DNA from: Nonomuraea ceibae
Lineage (GTDB): Bacteria > Actinomycetota > Actinomycetes > Streptosporangiales > Streptosporangiaceae
Assembly (NCBI RefSeq): GCF_019396325.1
Contig: NZ_JAHKRO010000004.1
Location: 124,001-188,000, forward strand
Direction of reading: 5' to 3'
Length of the DNA stretch: 64,000 bases
Below are positions 36,281 through 44,115 of the stretch, piece after piece (the stretch's first letter is position 1; the number at the start of each line of letters is the position of its first letter). A program made the translations under genes and the position numbers. Under the pieces are notes generated by a model. That model did not search any database. It had not been told where the DNA came from and saw only the letters and a program-made list of their open reading frames with translations.

Positions 36281-36290
36281 GCCGGAGCCG

Positions 36291-38063
36291 TCATGGCCGG
36301 GCTGATCCGGCGCGGAAGGCGTGCTGCGCCAGCTCCACCGGCGCGATCACCCGGCTGCGGCCGTCCTGCACCTGGTGGACGAGGTGCGCGTGGGCCAGCG
36401 AGGCGTCCCACGTGTCGTCCGGGTAGGCCAGCGCCCGCTGGCCGCGCCCGCCGAAGTAGTACGGGCCCGCCGCCCCCCGGTGCACGCCCTCGCGCAGCGA
36501 GCGCACCACCGCCCCGAAGTCCCACGGCCTGCCGACCTCCGACCAGGCGCCGGCCAGCATGTGGATCATGTCGTAGTGGATGGCCGCGCTGCCGCTGCCC
36601 GGCTCGTCCCCGTAGGCGTGCCGGTAGCGGCGCATGAACCTGGCGCTCACCGGGTCCCCGTACGTGCCGATGACCGTGGACCACAGCAGGCCCTCGGCCA
36701 GCCCCTCCATCCGCTCCTCGAACCGGGGGATCGTCGGCGTCCACACCGTGTAGACCAGCGACCGGCTGCCCGACCCGCGCAGCTCCTCCAGGAACCGGCG
36801 CAGCTCGTCCTCCACGTACGTGCACACCAGCACGGCCGCCGGCTCGATCGCCTGGATGCCGGCCACCACCTCGGGCCACGGCACCCGCGTGTCGGCGATC
36901 GGCACCATCGCGGCCAGGTCCCAGCCGCGCGCCCCGGCCAGCTCGTCCAGCTCGGCGGCCCGGTGCGGGTCGTGGTCGTCCTCGCGCACCAGCGCCACCA
37001 GCCGCCGGTTGTCCGGCCGCCACTGCCCGGAGGTGTCGAGCAGATCCAACGTCCGGACGAACCCGGACAAGTACGCCGTCTCGGTGGCACACACCTGGAA
37101 CGTCTGCCCGAGCATGCCGGGATTGTCGTGCACGTGCTCGGTGATCGACGGCGACACCATCGCGTGCATCAGCGGCGCCCGGTACTCGGCCGCCAGGGTG
37201 ATCGCGCCCAGGTGGTAGCGCGGGCTCACGTTGCCCAGCGTGATGGCGTCCACGTCGTGCGAGCGCAGGTACTCCACCGCGCGCAGCAGGTCGCCGTCCG
37301 TGTCGCCGGACACCTCGATCGCCAGGTGGTCGATCCGCCGCCCGCCCACGCCGCCGCGCGCGTTGACCTCCTCCACCGCGATCGCCGCGCCCCGCCGCAT
37401 CGCCAGCGCGTCGAACCGCCTCGGCCCGTCGAGCGGGTAGATCGCGCCCAGCCGGATCGGCCGCCTGACGGACCCGCCGCCCGGCCCCGGCCTCGGCGCC
37501 GGCTCGGCCCGGGTGCAGCCGCCGGTCACCCGGCCCACCGCCGTGACCGCGAACCCCTCCGGCCCGGAGAACGGCGCAAGCAGCGCCTCCTCGTCCACGG
37601 CCAGCGCCGCCGCCGCCGTCCGCGTCGGCGCGCCCAGCTTGACCAGGATCCGCTCGACATGCGTGGCCACGGTACGGGCCCCGCACCCGACGCGCTCGGC
37701 CGCCTCCGGGTTCGTCATGCCGACGGCCACGCAGGTCAGCACCTCGTGCTCGCGCTCCGTCAGCCCCCACGGCGCCTCGCACCGCCGCGCCTCCAGCCCG
37801 GTCACGGTGCCGCGCCCGGTGACGGACACCTCGACGCTCACCCGGTACAGCCGCCGGTCCGCGCCCCGCCAGTAGTAGCGCAGCAGCCCCGGCCCCTCGC
37901 CGGCGGCCCGCATCGCATGCTGGACCAGAGGACGATTACGCGCGAAGAACCCGGCGGCGCCGGTCACGACCCGCTTCCCGGGTTCGACCACGAGCCTGGC
38001 CCGGAACTCCGGCTCCGCCTCCAGACGTCTCTCCATTTCGTGACGATACCGGCCATATCCCAC
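36291..38063 (-). CDS. LuxR-type HTH fused to a type I periplasmic-binding-protein-like domain
   Basis: A 590-residue protein with no signal peptide or membrane helix. Residues 1-100 form a small alpha/beta domain with YYWRGADRRLYRVSVEV. A LuxR helix-turn-helix lies at about 105-165 (LTEREHEVLTCVAVGMTNPE, then RTVATHVERILVKLGA). Residues 205-590 match the branched-chain-amino-acid/urea ABC binding-protein fold (IRLGAIYPLDGP, AAIAVEEVNARGGVGGRRI, then YDMIHMLAGAW). The binding domain would sense a small ligand inside the cell, making a one-component regulator. The GTG at 38063 has an upstream GGTGGCGG; an ATG at 38036 is the alternative. The gene lies between two catabolic operons and probably controls one of them. 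Confidence 0.8.
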   Translation of the reverse strand: MGYGRYRHEMERRLEAEPEFRARLVVEPGKRVVTGAAGFFARNRPLVQHAMRAAGEGPGLLRYYWRGADRRLYRVSVEVSVTGRGTVTGLEARRCEAPWGLTEREHEVLTCVAVGMTNPEAAERVGCGARTVATHVERILVKLGAPTRTAAAALAVDEEALLAPFSGPEGFAVTAVGRVTGGCTRAEPAPRPGPGGGSVRRPIRLGAIYPLDGPRRFDALAMRRGAAIAVEEVNARGGVGGRRIDHLAIEVSGDTDGDLLRAVEYLRSHDVDAITLGNVSPRYHLGAITLAAEYRAPLMHAMVSPSITEHVHDNPGMLGQTFQVCATETAYLSGFVRTLDLLDTSGQWRPDNRRLVALVREDDHDPHRAAELDELAGARGWDLAAMVPIADTRVPWPEVVAGIQAIEPAAVLVCTYVEDELRRFLEELRGSGSRSLVYTVWTPTIPRFEERMEGLAEGLLWSTVIGTYGDPVSARFMRRYRHAYGDEPGSGSAAIHYDMIHMLAGAWSEVGRPWDFGAVVRSLREGVHRGAAGPYYFGGRGQRALAYPDDTWDASLAHAHLVHQVQDGRSRVIAPVELAQHAFRAGSARP

Positions 38064-38082
38064 AAACCGCCACCGCCTGGGC

Positions 38083-39666
38083 TCAGGGTTGGAAGTTGAG
38101 GTCGACGCTCACCTGGATGTCCAGCAGCAGGGGGTCGGGGCGGGTGCGCAGGGCCGGGATCACCTCGTCCAGCGTCGCCGTCAGCGCGGCGTGGTCGTCG
38201 ATCCGCCTGGCCTCGCAGCCGAGCGCCCTGGCCAGGCCGCTCACGTTCACCTCGTCGAAGGCCGGCCAGGGGGCCTTGCCGCCCTGCTTGTCGGCCAGCC
38301 GGTCCATGATCGCGTACCGGCCGTTGGCGAGCACCACGAACAGCGCGCCCACCCGGTAGTGGGCGGCGCTCCACAGGGCCTGCACGCCGTAGAGGGCCGA
38401 CCCGTCGCCGGCGACCGCCACGACCGGCCGGTCCGGCAGCGCCATCCGCAGCCCGACGGCGGCGGGCAGCGCGAACCCGAGTCCGCCCATCGCCGCCGAC
38501 ACGAACCCGAGCGGGTTGCGCGCCGGCATCAGCCGGTGCAGGTCGGGCCGCGACGACGGGGTCTCCTCGACGAGCACCACGTCCCGGGGCAGCCGGGCGG
38601 CGAGCTCCGCCAGCACGTGGGCGGGCCGCAACGGCCGCCCGCCCGGGGGCGGCCCGAGCGCCTCGGCGCGCGGTCGGGGGACGGCCGTCACGGGCCGGGC
38701 GGGCACCAGGCCGAGCAGGGCGGCGCAGGCGGCGGCCGGTGCGGCCAGGCAGGCCAGGTCGGCCGGGCTGCGGTGCGCCTCCTCGGGGTCGTCGGTGACG
38801 AGCGCGACCAGAGTGCCCGGCTCCACCAGAGGCCCGGGCGCGTACGGGTACTGCCGGAACACCGGCGCACCCACGGCGAGCACCACGTCGTGCCCGGCGA
38901 GCGCGGCCCGCAGGCGCGGCCGGTCGGCCGGCAGCACGCCCGCGTACTGCGGATGGTCCTGCGGGAACCCGGCCCGCGCGCCGAACGACTCCTGCCACAC
39001 CGGGCACCCGAGCCGCTCCGCCAGCGCGACCAGCGGCTCCCACGCGCGCACCCCCGCCCCTGCCACGATCGCGGGGGAGCGCGCCCCGGCCAGCATCGCG
39101 GCCAGCGGCCCCACGTCACCGGCCGCCTCCGCCCGCACCAGCCGCGCGGGCGCGGCGGGGGTCTCGCCCTCGTACGGCGCCGCCCAGTCGTCCATCGGCA
39201 CCACGACCAGCGCCGGCCCCCGGTACGTGACGGCCCGGTGGCAGGCGGCGGCCACGGCTCCGGGCACGTCCTGCGCCCGGACCGGCTGGTCGACGTGCAC
39301 CGGGTAGTCGCCGGCCAGCCCCGCCAGCCGCCCGGCCAGGAACGGCTCCAGCGCCAGATGCCGCCGGTCCTGCTGCCCGACGAGAATGACGAGCGGCACC
39401 CGGTTCACCCGGGCGGTGGCGATGGCGCCGACGGCGTTGCCCAGCCCGGCCGTGGTGTGCAGCACGGCCAGCGCGGGCGCGTCGTGCCCGATGGCCCAGC
39501 CGGTGGCCATCCCGACCACCGACCCCTCGTGCAGCGCGAGCGTGAAGGTGAGGTCGTCGGGCAGCCCGGTCAGCAGCGACACCTCGGTCGAGCCCGGATT
39601 GCAGAAGATCGTCGTCAGCCCGGTGCGGCGCAGCACCTCGAACGTGGCGTCCCTGACCGTCGTCAT
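38083..39666 (-). CDS. Thiamine-diphosphate enzyme related to benzoylformate decarboxylase
   Basis: ThDP enzyme of the acetolactate synthase/BFD family, 527 residues. Ser26 in CNPGSTE, Glu47 in LALHEGS and His70 in VLHTTAGLGNAVG fall exactly where benzoylformate decarboxylase has its S26, E47 and H70. The cofactor motif GDGS begins at residue 420 and ends with Asn449. At the position equivalent to BFD His281 the local sequence is FRQYPYAPG, so that histidine appears replaced (Tyr273 is nearest). The reaction may be a 2-oxoacid decarboxylation with altered specificity. The ATG at 39666 overlaps the ABC ATPase stop (ATGA). A longer upstream open frame is a shadow of that ATPase. Confidence 0.88.
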   Translation of the reverse strand: MTTVRDATFEVLRRTGLTTIFCNPGSTEVSLLTGLPDDLTFTLALHEGSVVGMATGWAIGHDAPALAVLHTTAGLGNAVGAIATARVNRVPLVILVGQQDRRHLALEPFLAGRLAGLAGDYPVHVDQPVRAQDVPGAVAAACHRAVTYRGPALVVVPMDDWAAPYEGETPAAPARLVRAEAAGDVGPLAAMLAGARSPAIVAGAGVRAWEPLVALAERLGCPVWQESFGARAGFPQDHPQYAGVLPADRPRLRAALAGHDVVLAVGAPVFRQYPYAPGPLVEPGTLVALVTDDPEEAHRSPADLACLAAPAAACAALLGLVPARPVTAVPRPRAEALGPPPGGRPLRPAHVLAELAARLPRDVVLVEETPSSRPDLHRLMPARNPLGFVSAAMGGLGFALPAAVGLRMALPDRPVVAVAGDGSALYGVQALWSAAHYRVGALFVVLANGRYAIMDRLADKQGGKAPWPAFDEVNVSGLARALGCEARRIDDHAALTATLDEVIPALRTRPDPLLLDIQVSVDLNFQP

Positions 39667-40427
39667 CCCCGGGCCGCCTGGATCCGCGCGTAGACGTGCC
39701 CGCGCAGCTCGCCGAACCTGGGCAGCGACCGGGTTTTGAGCTGGTCCCGGTCGGGCGGCAGGTCGATCTTCAGGTCCTCGGTGACGACCGTCGGCGACGA
39801 CGACAGCACGATCACCCGCTGTCCCAGGTAGACGGCCTCGTCGATGTCGTGCGTGACGAACAGCGTGGTCACCTCCAGGTCCCGCCACAGGCGCAGGATC
39901 AGGTCCTCCAGGTCCGCCCGGGTCTGCGCGTCGACGGCCGCGAACGGCTCGTCCATCAGCATCACCTGAGGCTCGTACGCCACCGCGCGGGCGATCGCCA
40001 CCCGCTGCTGCATGCCGCCGGACAGCTGCCACGGATGCGCCTGGGCGGCGTCGGCCAGCCCCACCGACTCCAGCGACTGCGTGACCAGCTCCCGGCGCCT
40101 CGGCGCGGGCACCTTCTTCTCCTTCAACGGCAACTCCACGTTCTGCCACACGGTCATCCACGGGAACAGGCTGCGGCCGTACTCCTGGAAGACCACCGCC
40201 ATGCGCGGCGGCGGCCCGGTGACGGGCACCCCGTCCAGCCGCACCTCGCCGGTGCTCGCGGGGAGCAGCCCGGCGACCATGCGCAGCAGCGTCGTCTTGC
40301 CGCACCCGGACGGCCCCACGACGCACACCAGCTCCCCGGCCGCCACCTCGAACGTCAGCGACCGGATCGCCTCGACGCTGCGTCCCGGGTTCTCGTACGT
40401 CTTTCCCAGCCGGTCGATCTCAAGCAC
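39663..40427 (-). CDS. ABC importer ATPase (SsuB/TauB/NrtD-like)
   Basis: ATPase of a nitrate/sulfonate/taurine-type ABC importer. Walker A GPSGCGKT lies at 38-45, signature LSGGMQQR near 134, Walker B VMLMDEPF near 155, the D-loop follows and the switch His is in FVTHDIDEAV near 192. 254 residues. It begins with a GTG at 40427 that overlaps the end of the upstream permease by eight bases, and it overlaps the TPP enzyme gene by four. The five-gene run (binding protein, two permeases, ATPase, TPP enzyme) is co-translated. The imported compound is therefore probably the TPP enzyme's substrate or its precursor. Confidence 0.95.
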   Translation of the reverse strand: MLEIDRLGKTYENPGRSVEAIRSLTFEVAAGELVCVVGPSGCGKTTLLRMVAGLLPASTGEVRLDGVPVTGPPPRMAVVFQEYGRSLFPWMTVWQNVELPLKEKKVPAPRRRELVTQSLESVGLADAAQAHPWQLSGGMQQRVAIARAVAYEPQVMLMDEPFAAVDAQTRADLEDLILRLWRDLEVTTLFVTHDIDEAVYLGQRVIVLSSSPTVVTEDLKIDLPPDRDQLKTRSLPRFGELRGHVYARIQAARG

Positions 40428-41169
40428 GCGCGGCTCCGCTGCCGTAGTACCAGGACAGGACCCACCGCTCCAGGCGGCGGAAGAGCAGCGAGAGGCCCAG
40501 CCCGAGCAGCCCGAGCAGCAGGATGCCGCTCCACATCTCGGCGATCTGGAACTGCCGCTGGAACAGCACGATCGTGAACCCGAGCCCGCTGGAGCTGGCG
40601 AACATCTCGCTGATGACCATGAGGATGATGCCGATCGACAGGGCCTGCCGCAGCCCGGCCATGATCTGCGGGCCGGCCCCGGGCAGCACGAACCTGCGCA
40701 GCCTCGACCCGCCGCGCACCCCGTACATCCGGCAGGTGTCGGCGAGCACCCCGTCCAGCGCGCGCACGCCCTCGACGGTGTTGAGCAGGACGGGCCACAC
40801 GCAGCCGGAGACGATGACGAGCACCTTCATCGGCGTGTCGATGCCCGCCAGCAGCATGATCAGCGGGACCAGCACCGGCGGCGGGATCGCCCGGAAGAAC
40901 TCCAGTACCGGCTCCAGCGTGGCCCGCAGCCTCGGCGACAGCCCGATCGGCACGCCCAGCCCGATCCCCAGCAGCGCCGCCAGCGCGTAACCCGCCAGCA
41001 GCCGTCCCACGCTGGGCAGCACGTCGCCGGTCAGCCGCTCGGAGAGCCACGTCTCGGCGAACGCCACCGCGACCCGGTCCGGGCTCGGCAGGTAGAACGA
41101 CCCGCCGCTGACCGCCCACCAGACCAGCACCAGCAGCGCGGGCACCCCGAGCAGCCTGACGACCCTCAC
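40420..41169 (-). CDS. ABC importer permease 2 (SsuC/TauC-like)
   Basis: Membrane permease of the binding-protein-dependent transport type, 249 residues with six hydrophobic helices. The EAA-like cytoplasmic loop that contacts the ATPase is DTCRMYGVRGGSRLRRFVLP near residue 145-165. The start is a GTG at 41169 that overlaps the upstream permease stop by four bases (GTGA). The 3' end overlaps the ATPase start. Two different permeases imply a heterodimeric channel, less common in this family than a homodimer. The longer open frame reaching back to 41781 is a shadow of permease 1. Confidence 0.93.
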   Translation of the reverse strand: MRVVRLLGVPALLVLVWWAVSGGSFYLPSPDRVAVAFAETWLSERLTGDVLPSVGRLLAGYALAALLGIGLGVPIGLSPRLRATLEPVLEFFRAIPPPVLVPLIMLLAGIDTPMKVLVIVSGCVWPVLLNTVEGVRALDGVLADTCRMYGVRGGSRLRRFVLPGAGPQIMAGLRQALSIGIILMVISEMFASSSGLGFTIVLFQRQFQIAEMWSGILLLGLLGLGLSLLFRRLERWVLSWYYGSGAARA

Positions 41170-41942
41170 CCGGCCACCTCCCCGCGCACGGCCGGATGCC
41201 AGGCCAGCACCCGGCGTTCCAGCAGCCGTACGGCGGTGTTGACGCCGATGCCGATCAGCCCGGCGACGACGACGAGCGCGTACACGGTGGAGACCGCGCC
41301 GCTGCTCTGCGCCACCTGGATCTGCGCGCCCAGCCCGGGGCTGCCGATCACCAGCTCCGCGGTGACCGCCAGGATGAACGCCACCGCCGCCGCCAGCCTG
41401 AGCCCCGTCATCACGTACGGCAGCGCGGTCGGCCACACCAGGTGCCGCACCCGCGACCAGGCCGACAGCCCGTAGGCGCGAGCGGTGTCGTCGGCGACCG
41501 CATCGACCGCCGCGACCCCGTACAGCACCTGGATGAGCACCTGCCAGAACGACGCGTACACCACCAGCAGCAACGTCGACCCGAGCGACGGCCCGAACAG
41601 CAGCGTCGCCAGCGGCACCAGCGCCACCGACGGGATCGGCCGCAGGAACTCCACGGTCGAGCTCGTCGCCGCCCGCAGCCCCGGCACCACGCCGATCACC
41701 ACCCCGGCCGCCACCGCCAGCGCGAACGCCAGCGCCAGCCCCGCCGCCCAGCCGCGCATCGTTTCGCCCAGCGCCACCCACAGCCCGGCCGTGGCCAGCT
41801 CGCCGGCGAGCGTGCGCAGAATCTCCGAAGCCGGAGGCAGGAACCGCTCATCGACCAGCCCGAGCCGGGGCGCCGCCTCCAGCACGGCCAGCAGCCCGGC
41901 CGGCCCGATCAGCCCGAGCAGCCCGTGGTGCGGCCGGCTCAC
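41166..41942 (-). CDS. ABC importer permease 1 (SsuC/TauC-like)
   Basis: First permease of the importer, 258 residues, six hydrophobic helices. The ATPase-contact loop is DDTARAYGLSAWSRVRHLVWP near residues 150-170. Its last helix ends with LLERRVLAWHPAVRGEVAG. The GTG start at 41942 overlaps the stop of the binding-protein gene (GTGA). Upstream in-frame residues would only translate the binding-protein gene in another frame, so this start is secure. Partner of the permease at 40420-41169. Confidence 0.93.
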   Translation of the reverse strand: MSRPHHGLLGLIGPAGLLAVLEAAPRLGLVDERFLPPASEILRTLAGELATAGLWVALGETMRGWAAGLALAFALAVAAGVVIGVVPGLRAATSSTVEFLRPIPSVALVPLATLLFGPSLGSTLLLVVYASFWQVLIQVLYGVAAVDAVADDTARAYGLSAWSRVRHLVWPTALPYVMTGLRLAAAVAFILAVTAELVIGSPGLGAQIQVAQSSGAVSTVYALVVVAGLIGIGVNTAVRLLERRVLAWHPAVRGEVAG

Positions 41943-42877
41943 GGCACCAGCTCCGAGACGTCGATCTCGGCGTTCAGCACGCCGTCGGCCAGCGCCAGGT
42001 CCGCGATCGTCTGCACCGACGCGCGGTTCACCTCGGCGGGCCACTTCGGCAGGTAGATCTTCTCGATCACCTCGGGCGCGATCTTCGTGTACGTCGACAG
42101 TACCTGGCGCACCTCGTCCGGATGCGTGTCGGCGTACTCCAGCGACTTGCGCATCGCCGCGGTGAACCGCTTGGTCAGGTCAGGGTCGGTCCGGCTCGTG
42201 GTGAAGTACATGGCCACGGTCAGCGCGTCGGCGGCGTCGGCGAAGTTCCACGCCACCGGGCGGGCGCCCTGGCTGATCGCCTGGCTCACGAACGGCTCCA
42301 CCACCCAGATGGCGTCCACCCTGTCGTTCTCCAGCGCGGCCGGGGCGTCGGGGAAGGGCAGCTCGACGAACTCGATGCCGTCCGGGTCGCCGCCGTCCTT
42401 GCGCACCGAGGCGCGGATCGTGGTGTCGCCGATGTTCTTCAACTGGTTGACCGAGACCTTCTTGCCCGCCAGGTCCTTGGCCGACCTGATCGGGCTGCCC
42501 GGCTTGACCAGCACCGCGCTGAAGTCCTTGCCCGGCTCGCCGGTCGAGGAGACGCCGTTGGCCACCACCCTGATGTCGAGCCCCTGCTGCTTGGCTGTCA
42601 GCAGCGAGGTGGTGTTGGCGAAGGCGAACTGGAACTGCCCGCTCACCGCGCCCGTGATGCTCGCCGCCCCGCCCTGGACCGGGGTGATCGTCAGGTCGAT
42701 GTCCTGCTCGTCGAAGAACCCCTTGGCCTTGCCCAGGTGGATCGGCGCGGTGTCGACGATCGCGATGACACCGGCGTTGACCTTGTCCTTGCCCGTGCCC
42801 TCGCCCGGCGGGGCCTGGGGTCCGCCGCACGCGGCGGCCAGTAACAGGACGAGGGGGACCGCGAGAGCGAGACGCAC
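41939..42877 (-). CDS. Substrate-binding lipoprotein of the ABC importer (NMT1/SsuA-like)
   Basis: Extracellular ligand-binding component, 312 residues. The lipoprotein signal ends LLLAAACGG (Cys17). The mature fold matches NMT1/THI5-like and SsuA-like proteins: AIVDTAPIHLGKAKGFFDEQ near residue 40, GQFQFAFANTTSLL near 78 and KDLAGKKVSVNQLKNIGD near 132. The ligand is likely a small sulfonate, aromatic acid or pyrimidine-like compound; which one is not seen. It is the first gene of the operon and divergent from an IclR regulator. The 108 bases between them contain two palindromes with a shared core. Confidence 0.93.
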   Translation of the reverse strand: MRLALAVPLVLLLAAACGGPQAPPGEGTGKDKVNAGVIAIVDTAPIHLGKAKGFFDEQDIDLTITPVQGGAASITGAVSGQFQFAFANTTSLLTAKQQGLDIRVVANGVSSTGEPGKDFSAVLVKPGSPIRSAKDLAGKKVSVNQLKNIGDTTIRASVRKDGGDPDGIEFVELPFPDAPAALENDRVDAIWVVEPFVSQAISQGARPVAWNFADAADALTVAMYFTTSRTDPDLTKRFTAAMRKSLEYADTHPDEVRQVLSTYTKIAPEVIEKIYLPKWPAEVNRASVQTIADLALADGVLNAEIDVSELVP

Positions 42878-42896
42878 GATGTTCTCCCGATTGTCT

Positions 42897-42911
42897 GTTC
42901 GCTATGCGCAC
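42897..42911. promoter_or_regulatory. IclR-type operator candidate 1
   Basis: GTTCGCTATGCGCAC, a 15-base palindrome with one mismatched pair and core CGC-TAT-GCG. It lies 20 bases before the binding-protein start and 75 bases before the IclR start. Confidence 0.55.
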
Positions 42912-42934
42912 ATTTATTCTCTGGTCGAACACCC

Positions 42935-42947
42935 CCCGCTACGCGGG
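42935..42947. promoter_or_regulatory. IclR-type operator candidate 2
   Basis: CCCGCTACGCGGG, a perfect 5-bp-arm palindrome whose core CGCTACGCG matches the core of the first site except for one central base. Centres are 37 bp apart. Confidence 0.5.
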
Positions 42948-42985
42948 AACATACGCGCTCACCGCCCCATGTCAAGGGATCTCCG

Positions 42986-43741
42986 ATGGCTGATCACGTC
43001 CAGTCGCTGGCCCGTGGGCTCGCCGTCATCCGCGCCTTCAGCGCCGTCTCGCCCGCGCTGACCTTGAGCGACGTGGCGCGGGCCACCGGGCTCACGCGGG
43101 CGGCGGCCCGGCGCCTTTTGCTGACATTGACGGATTTGGGATATGTGCGGAACGACGGCCGGCTGTTCTCCCTCACTCCCCGCGTCCTGGAGCTCGGGTA
43201 CGCGTACCTCTCCAGCCTGTCGCTCCCCGAAGTCGCCGCGCCCCATCTGGAACGCCTCGCCGCCGACGTCCACGAATCGGCGTCCGTGGCCGTGCTCGAC
43301 GGCGAGGACGTCGTGTACGTGGCCCGCGTCGCCACCGCCCGCATCATGCGCGTCACCATCAGCATCGGGACCCGCTTCCCCGCCTACTGCACCTCCATGG
43401 GCCGCGTCCTCCTCGCCGCCCTGCCCGCGGCCGCCCTCGACGCCTACCTCACCCGCGCCCGCCTGCGCCCCCTCACCGCCCGCACCATCACCCAGCCACC
43501 GGCCCTCCACGCCGAACTCGACCTCGTACGCGCCCAGGGCTGGGCCATTGTCGACCAGGAACTGGAGGAAGGGCTCCGCTCCCTGGCCGTCCCCATCCGC
43601 GACCGATCGGGCACGACGGTGGCGGCGGTGAACGTGTCCACGCACGCCAGCCGGATGACCCTGGCCCAGGCTCGCCGCGACCTCCTGCCCCGCCTCCAGG
43701 CCACCGCCACCCACATCGAAGCCGACCTCACCCCGTCCTGA
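42986..43741 (+). CDS. IclR-family transcriptional regulator (PcaR/PobR-like)
   Basis: Ligand-responsive regulator of 251 residues. The N-terminal winged helix (LARGLAVIRAFSAVSPALTL ... ARRLLLTLTDLGYV) spans 7-60, followed by the linker helix. The IclR effector domain then runs from about 80, with SVAVLDGEDVVYVARV near 110 and the CTSMGRVLLAAL loop near 135. Closest in layout to the PcaR/PobR/CatR group that senses aromatic acids such as protocatechuate. It is divergent from the ABC-TPP operon, with two candidate operators between, so it is the likely regulator. Confidence 0.94.
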   Translation: MADHVQSLARGLAVIRAFSAVSPALTLSDVARATGLTRAAARRLLLTLTDLGYVRNDGRLFSLTPRVLELGYAYLSSLSLPEVAAPHLERLAADVHESASVAVLDGEDVVYVARVATARIMRVTISIGTRFPAYCTSMGRVLLAALPAAALDAYLTRARLRPLTARTITQPPALHAELDLVRAQGWAIVDQELEEGLRSLAVPIRDRSGTTVAAVNVSTHASRMTLAQARRDLLPRLQATATHIEADLTPS

Positions 43742-43954
43742 CCCCCTGACCGCAAGGTCCTCGCCCGGGAGCGCGCTTCGCGCGGGGCGGCTCGGGCTGT
43801 GTCGCCGGGGGGAGCCGAGCTCCCCCGCGCCCCCTTGCCGGTGGCCTCCGGCCCCCGGACCCCCGAGCGTGGCGCGGCGACCGAGCACGAGGGAGGCCAA
43901 GCCGGTCGTTCGTCGAACACACCCCCAACTACCTCGCGTGGACGCCACCGTCAC

Positions 43955-44104
43955 CTGGACGTGAGCGCCGAGCACCTGGATCGGCTCCTGCACGGTCGGG
44001 CCCCGCTCACCACCGAGATCGCCCAGCGCCTTGAGCCGGTGACCGGCATGCCCGCCCGGCCGTGGATCCGGCCGGAGGCCGACTACCGGCGGATTCTCGG
44101 CTGA
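43955..44104 (+). pseudogene. Remnant of a HigA/XRE-type antitoxin
   Basis: The last 49 residues of a 101-codon frame resemble the C-terminal half of HigA antitoxins (LDVSAEHLDRLLHGRAPLTT, then EIAQRLEPVTGMPARPWIR). The N-terminal half of the helix-turn-helix and any toxin partner are missing. The 5' part of the open frame (from GTG 43799) is Pro/Gly/Arg-rich with no recognisable domain, so a truncated gene is more likely than a working antitoxin. It is the only feature in the 374 bases between the IclR and MerR genes (43742-44115). Confidence 0.5.
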
Positions 44105-44115
44105 CGGCGGGGGCG

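Noticed and set aside
39663..40326. N-terminal extension of the TPP enzyme into the ABC ATPase
   Set aside because: The extra residues are an out-of-frame reading of the ATPase; the ATG at 39666 gives the correct family N-terminus and BFD residue numbering.
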